Below, one piece after another: positions 61,978-64,000 of a DNA stretch of 64,000 nt. The position numbers and the translations under genes were made by a program. The first letter of the stretch is position 1. Each line of letters begins with the position of its first letter. Source of the stretch: Lacrimispora saccharolytica (GTDB taxonomy: Bacteria; Bacillota; Clostridia; Lachnospirales; Lachnospiraceae); contig JACJJN010000002.1 in NCBI GenBank assembly GCA_016899975.1, positions 115,890 to 179,889 on the forward strand, read 5' to 3'. The notes beneath the pieces were generated by a model. That model did not search any database. It was not told where the DNA came from and worked only from the letters and a program-made list of their open reading frames with translations.

Positions 61978-63069
61978 ATGCAGAAGGTATATTTTCAGAG
62001 AGGGTTTCACGAAAGAAACCATCCGGAAGAACAAAGAAAACCTGGCGTGGAAGTGAAAGTTGGAAAAGAATTTTCCTGGGAAGGAAAACTCTGGAAGATT
62101 CCGGCAGTCTATCTGTTTGAAGAGGGTGTCGTGATGGATCTCTGCTGCCGGATCGATCCGGACAGCCTGCGAAGATATTACAGGGAACGGGAACAGTTTT
62201 CCGGACGGGGATGGACGGATTCGGAGATCTTTGCGTTTTTGGAAGCAAAGAATCCCTGGCCGCACAGCACTTGCATACGGCTGAACATCAACGGAAAAAA
62301 TCTGCTGCAGGAAGGTTCCTCGGGAGGAGGATGGATGCCGGAAAGCTGCAGTGGCAGTGACGGGAACAACGCCACTGTGCATCAGGATCCGCAGCTCCGG
62401 AAAATCCTGGATGATTATCTGTGCGATCGGGAACATGCCTGGTATTTCAGCCGCTGCTGTTTTCGATGGGCAGACGGAGAAAAACCGGAAACAGCGGATA
62501 CGCTGCACGCAATAACAGCAGAATTTGCGATGGAACCGATGGAAATGCCCGGATTCTGCTTTGTCACCAGGGAAGGGGAAGCGCCCAAAAGCCTCCCGTT
62601 TCGCTGTCCGCTGGACGGAAAGGAAGGCGTGCTGAATATCCGGGAATGTTTTTCCAGAAAACTTGAGGATGAAGTTTTTCGCAATATGCCGGCGCCGGGA
62701 CGGGGAGCACAGGGTACACGCATTGTGGAGGATCCGGATGTGGAATACCCGCTGTACCAGAACGTGATATCCTGGAACGTGGAGCCGGAATGGCTGCGTT
62801 CTGCCTGTACGATCGTTGACTGCAATTCCTCCGACGGCCATCCAGGAAGAAAGTCAAAAGAAGGAGAGGGTCAGGAAACAGGCAGCCAGACATCGGAAGT
62901 CATCGGGTCCAGTGCAGTTTACACATTCTATACGGGAACCGATAACAAAGAAAACTCCTATTCCAGTTCGGCTCTGACTTTCGAAAGACAGGCGGAAACG
63001 AGATGGCAGGTGAACTTTATCCGCAAGAACAGTGAACATCTGCTGGTGGAAGTGCTGGAACGTGGCTGA
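61978..63069 (+). CDS. Protein of unknown function downstream of cbiD
   Basis: 363 residues, no signal peptide or membrane segment, no domain recognised. Rich in Trp, Cys and charged residues (WEGKLWKIPAVYLFEEGVVM, DLCCRIDPDSLRRYYRERE, DREHAWYFSRCCFRWADGEK, NVISWNVEPEWLRSACTIVD). Two Ser/Gly-rich insertions (about 115-130 and 290-310) look disordered. AAGGGGG is 9 bases before the ATG at 61978; an ATG at 61969 abuts the ribosome site. It starts 18 bp after cbiD and is very probably in the same transcript, but a link to corrinoid synthesis is only contextual. Confidence 0.72.
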   Translation: MQKVYFQRGFHERNHPEEQRKPGVEVKVGKEFSWEGKLWKIPAVYLFEEGVVMDLCCRIDPDSLRRYYREREQFSGRGWTDSEIFAFLEAKNPWPHSTCIRLNINGKNLLQEGSSGGGWMPESCSGSDGNNATVHQDPQLRKILDDYLCDREHAWYFSRCCFRWADGEKPETADTLHAITAEFAMEPMEMPGFCFVTREGEAPKSLPFRCPLDGKEGVLNIRECFSRKLEDEVFRNMPAPGRGAQGTRIVEDPDVEYPLYQNVISWNVEPEWLRSACTIVDCNSSDGHPGRKSKEGEGQETGSQTSEVIGSSAVYTFYTGTDNKENSYSSSALTFERQAETRWQVNFIRKNSEHLLVEVLERG

Positions 63070-63097
63070 AATTGCTTTCATCGAAAACAATTTTCCA
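63069..63097 (+). terminator. Possible terminator after the hem-cbiD operon
   Basis: AAATTGCTTTC (63069-63079) with GAAAACAATTT (63083-63093), one mismatch, 3-base loop, followed by T. AT-rich and weak. Confidence 0.35.
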
Positions 63098-63104
63098 ACA
63101 CGGA

Positions 63105-63431
63105 TTAAAGGGTGATCCAATAACGCTGCAGAATCTTTCCGTTTCTCTGGTCCACGACTTCGTTTTCCAGAACGCCGCCGCTGCGCAGAATGATCTTTGC
63201 GGAAGCAGGATTTTCCTTGTAGCAGGAAATCAAAATCTTCTTCATCCCCATATTCCGGCAGATTTCCTTTGCAAGCTTCAGCTGCATGGCTGCGTAGCCT
63301 TTGCGGCGTTCGGAGTGCCGAATGCTGTAGCCGATATTGCCGTAGAAATTCAGTAAATCTTCGTTCAACTCTTTGCGGATATCCAGCATACCGATCAGTT
63401 TGTTGTCGGAACGGCGGACAGAAATCCCTCT
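63105..63431 (-). pseudogene. C-terminal fragment of a GNAT acetyltransferase
   Basis: About 108 residues in frame: RGISVRRSDNKLIGMLDIRK, then NIGYSIRHSERRKGYAAMQL (the acetyl-CoA-binding R/Q-x-x-G-x-G/A part), KKILISCYKENPASAKIILR and NGKILQRYWITL. Intact relatives are about 170-180 residues; the N-terminal half is missing and upstream sequence (63432-63480) is AT-rich and unrelated. The first in-frame ATG is at 63389, without a ribosome site. Likely a decayed gene cut by a rearrangement. Confidence 0.6.
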
Positions 63432-63578
63432 TTGGAATTGGTGATATTCAAAAAAAAGGAGCCTTGACTTTATCCTTTTCCTTTTTTGTAACAGAAAAAA
63501 AGCAACAAGTCTTTTTCGGACTTACTGCTTTCACTGACCGCCAGTGTGCGGCTGGTATTCAACTTTTTTTCATGTATA

Positions 63579-63773
63579 TTATCCTCCTATTTTTGAGGTG
63601 TCTTCAAGATAAAATTCAAGGTATCCACATTTCGGACATACAGCAACTCGAATCTTACCAAGACTATTCTTAAACAATCCCGGCTTAGTTATTCTTAGTC
63701 CGTATGCCCCTCTTTCAACTTTCACATCATAATTTTCAGCCATATCAGATTCACAACGCACGCACTTTCTCAT
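63579..63773 (-). CDS. Small zinc-ribbon protein
   Basis: 64 residues with two CxxC pairs: CVRC near the N-terminus and CPKC in VAVCPKCGYLEFYLED. Typical of small zinc-binding proteins found singly in Firmicutes; function unknown. AGGAGG lies 10 bases before the ATG at 63773; GTG six bases earlier is an alternative. The DNA here is AT-richer than most of the window. The last 227 bp (63774-64000) contain no gene that I can see. Confidence 0.7.
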   Translation of the reverse strand: MRKCVRCESDMAENYDVKVERGAYGLRITKPGLFKNSLGKIRVAVCPKCGYLEFYLEDTSKIGG

Positions 63774-64000
63774 ATTCACATTACCTCCTGGATTTATCAC
63801 TGCTCTGCAAATGAGAAATTATTTGCAGAGATTTTCAGGTTAACAAATAATTAAAGATTTTTCCTCCATACCACTCGGCTCCGCAACTTAGAAATTTGCC
63901 GCTCCATCTTATGTTTTATTATACTAGTGGTGCATCCACCTAGTTTTTAAAGTATTGTCGGATATAACCTGGATAACTTTATCCTTGCATCCTGCGTTGT

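Noticed and set aside
60784..62841. 685-residue open frame antisense to cbiD and the unknown gene
   Set aside because: Long only because of codon bias on the coding strand. The sense frames have start sites, coupling and (for cbiD) family motifs.

Overview
The window is about 50% GC, gene-dense chromosomal DNA from an anaerobic, spore-forming member of the Clostridia, most probably Lachnospiraceae (Blautia/Dorea/Mediterraneibacter type). The evidence is strong Shine-Dalgarno sequences and short operons, CotF-like spore coat proteins, a SpoVB/MurJ-type flippase, the Gram-positive rimP-nusA-ylxR-ylxQ-infB-rbfA-nrnA-truB-ribF order, an anaerobic ribonucleotide reductase activase, a giant fused 2-hydroxyacyl-CoA dehydratase/activase-type protein, and C5-pathway haem/corrinoid genes. 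No tRNA, rRNA, CRISPR array, prophage or complete insertion sequence was seen. All identifications come from reading the sequence and from recall of protein families; no database search was run.

Layout. 0-6.3 kb: end of an Na+/alanine symporter, an aldose epimerase-like gene, an AraC regulator, and a FadR-type regulator divergent from an IlvD/Edd-family dehydratase. 6.4-8.7 kb: two small coat-like proteins, rarA, and a small unknown gene. 8.8-11.1 kb: a radical-SAM/partner DNA-repair pair whose promoter overlaps a LexA (SOS) box. 11.4-15.1 kb: hisH-hisF-ung-flippase, behind a hairpin-rich leader. 15.3-19.6 kb: the 1415-residue fused activase/dehydratase protein. 20.0-21.8 kb: tgt and yajC. 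21.9-26.4 kb: leuB-ilvD-ilvB. 26.5-28.8 kb: serC-serA. 28.9-32.1 kb: glgB and an MscS channel, followed by a damaged DUF2200 gene. 32.6-41.1 kb: the translation/transcription operon rimP to ribF. 41.2-42.3 kb: a scarred XRE regulator/ABC permease remnant. 42.6-49.1 kb: an NlpC/P60 hydrolase, rpsO, pnp, nrdG-dut and an XRE-AlaA fusion. 49.2-55.4 kb: a maltose acetyltransferase interrupted by a stop codon, an NYN-LOTUS protein, a serine hydrolase, an intact acetyltransferase, a GH36 enzyme and a Nudix enzyme. 55.6-63.1 kb: hemA-hemC-cobA/hemD-hemL-cbiD plus an unknown gene. The end holds a GNAT fragment and a zinc-ribbon protein in AT-richer DNA.

How the genes work together. rimP-ribF couples transcription, initiation, ribosome maturation, tRNA modification and flavin synthesis. 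The hem cluster converts glutamyl-tRNA to uroporphyrinogen III/precorrin-2 and, with cbiD, points to cobalamin rather than haem; hemB is not in the cluster. leuB/ilvD/ilvB and serC/serA are partial amino-acid pathways. The most unusual non-coding signal is a pair of about 135-bp palindromic elements (42.4 and 56.8 kb). They share ends and internal hairpins, have 7-bp flanking direct repeats, and contain a stem whose sequence differs between copies but still pairs. Three genes (41.2-42.3, 49.2-49.9, 63.1-63.4 kb), and probably a fourth at 32.2 kb, are visibly decayed.
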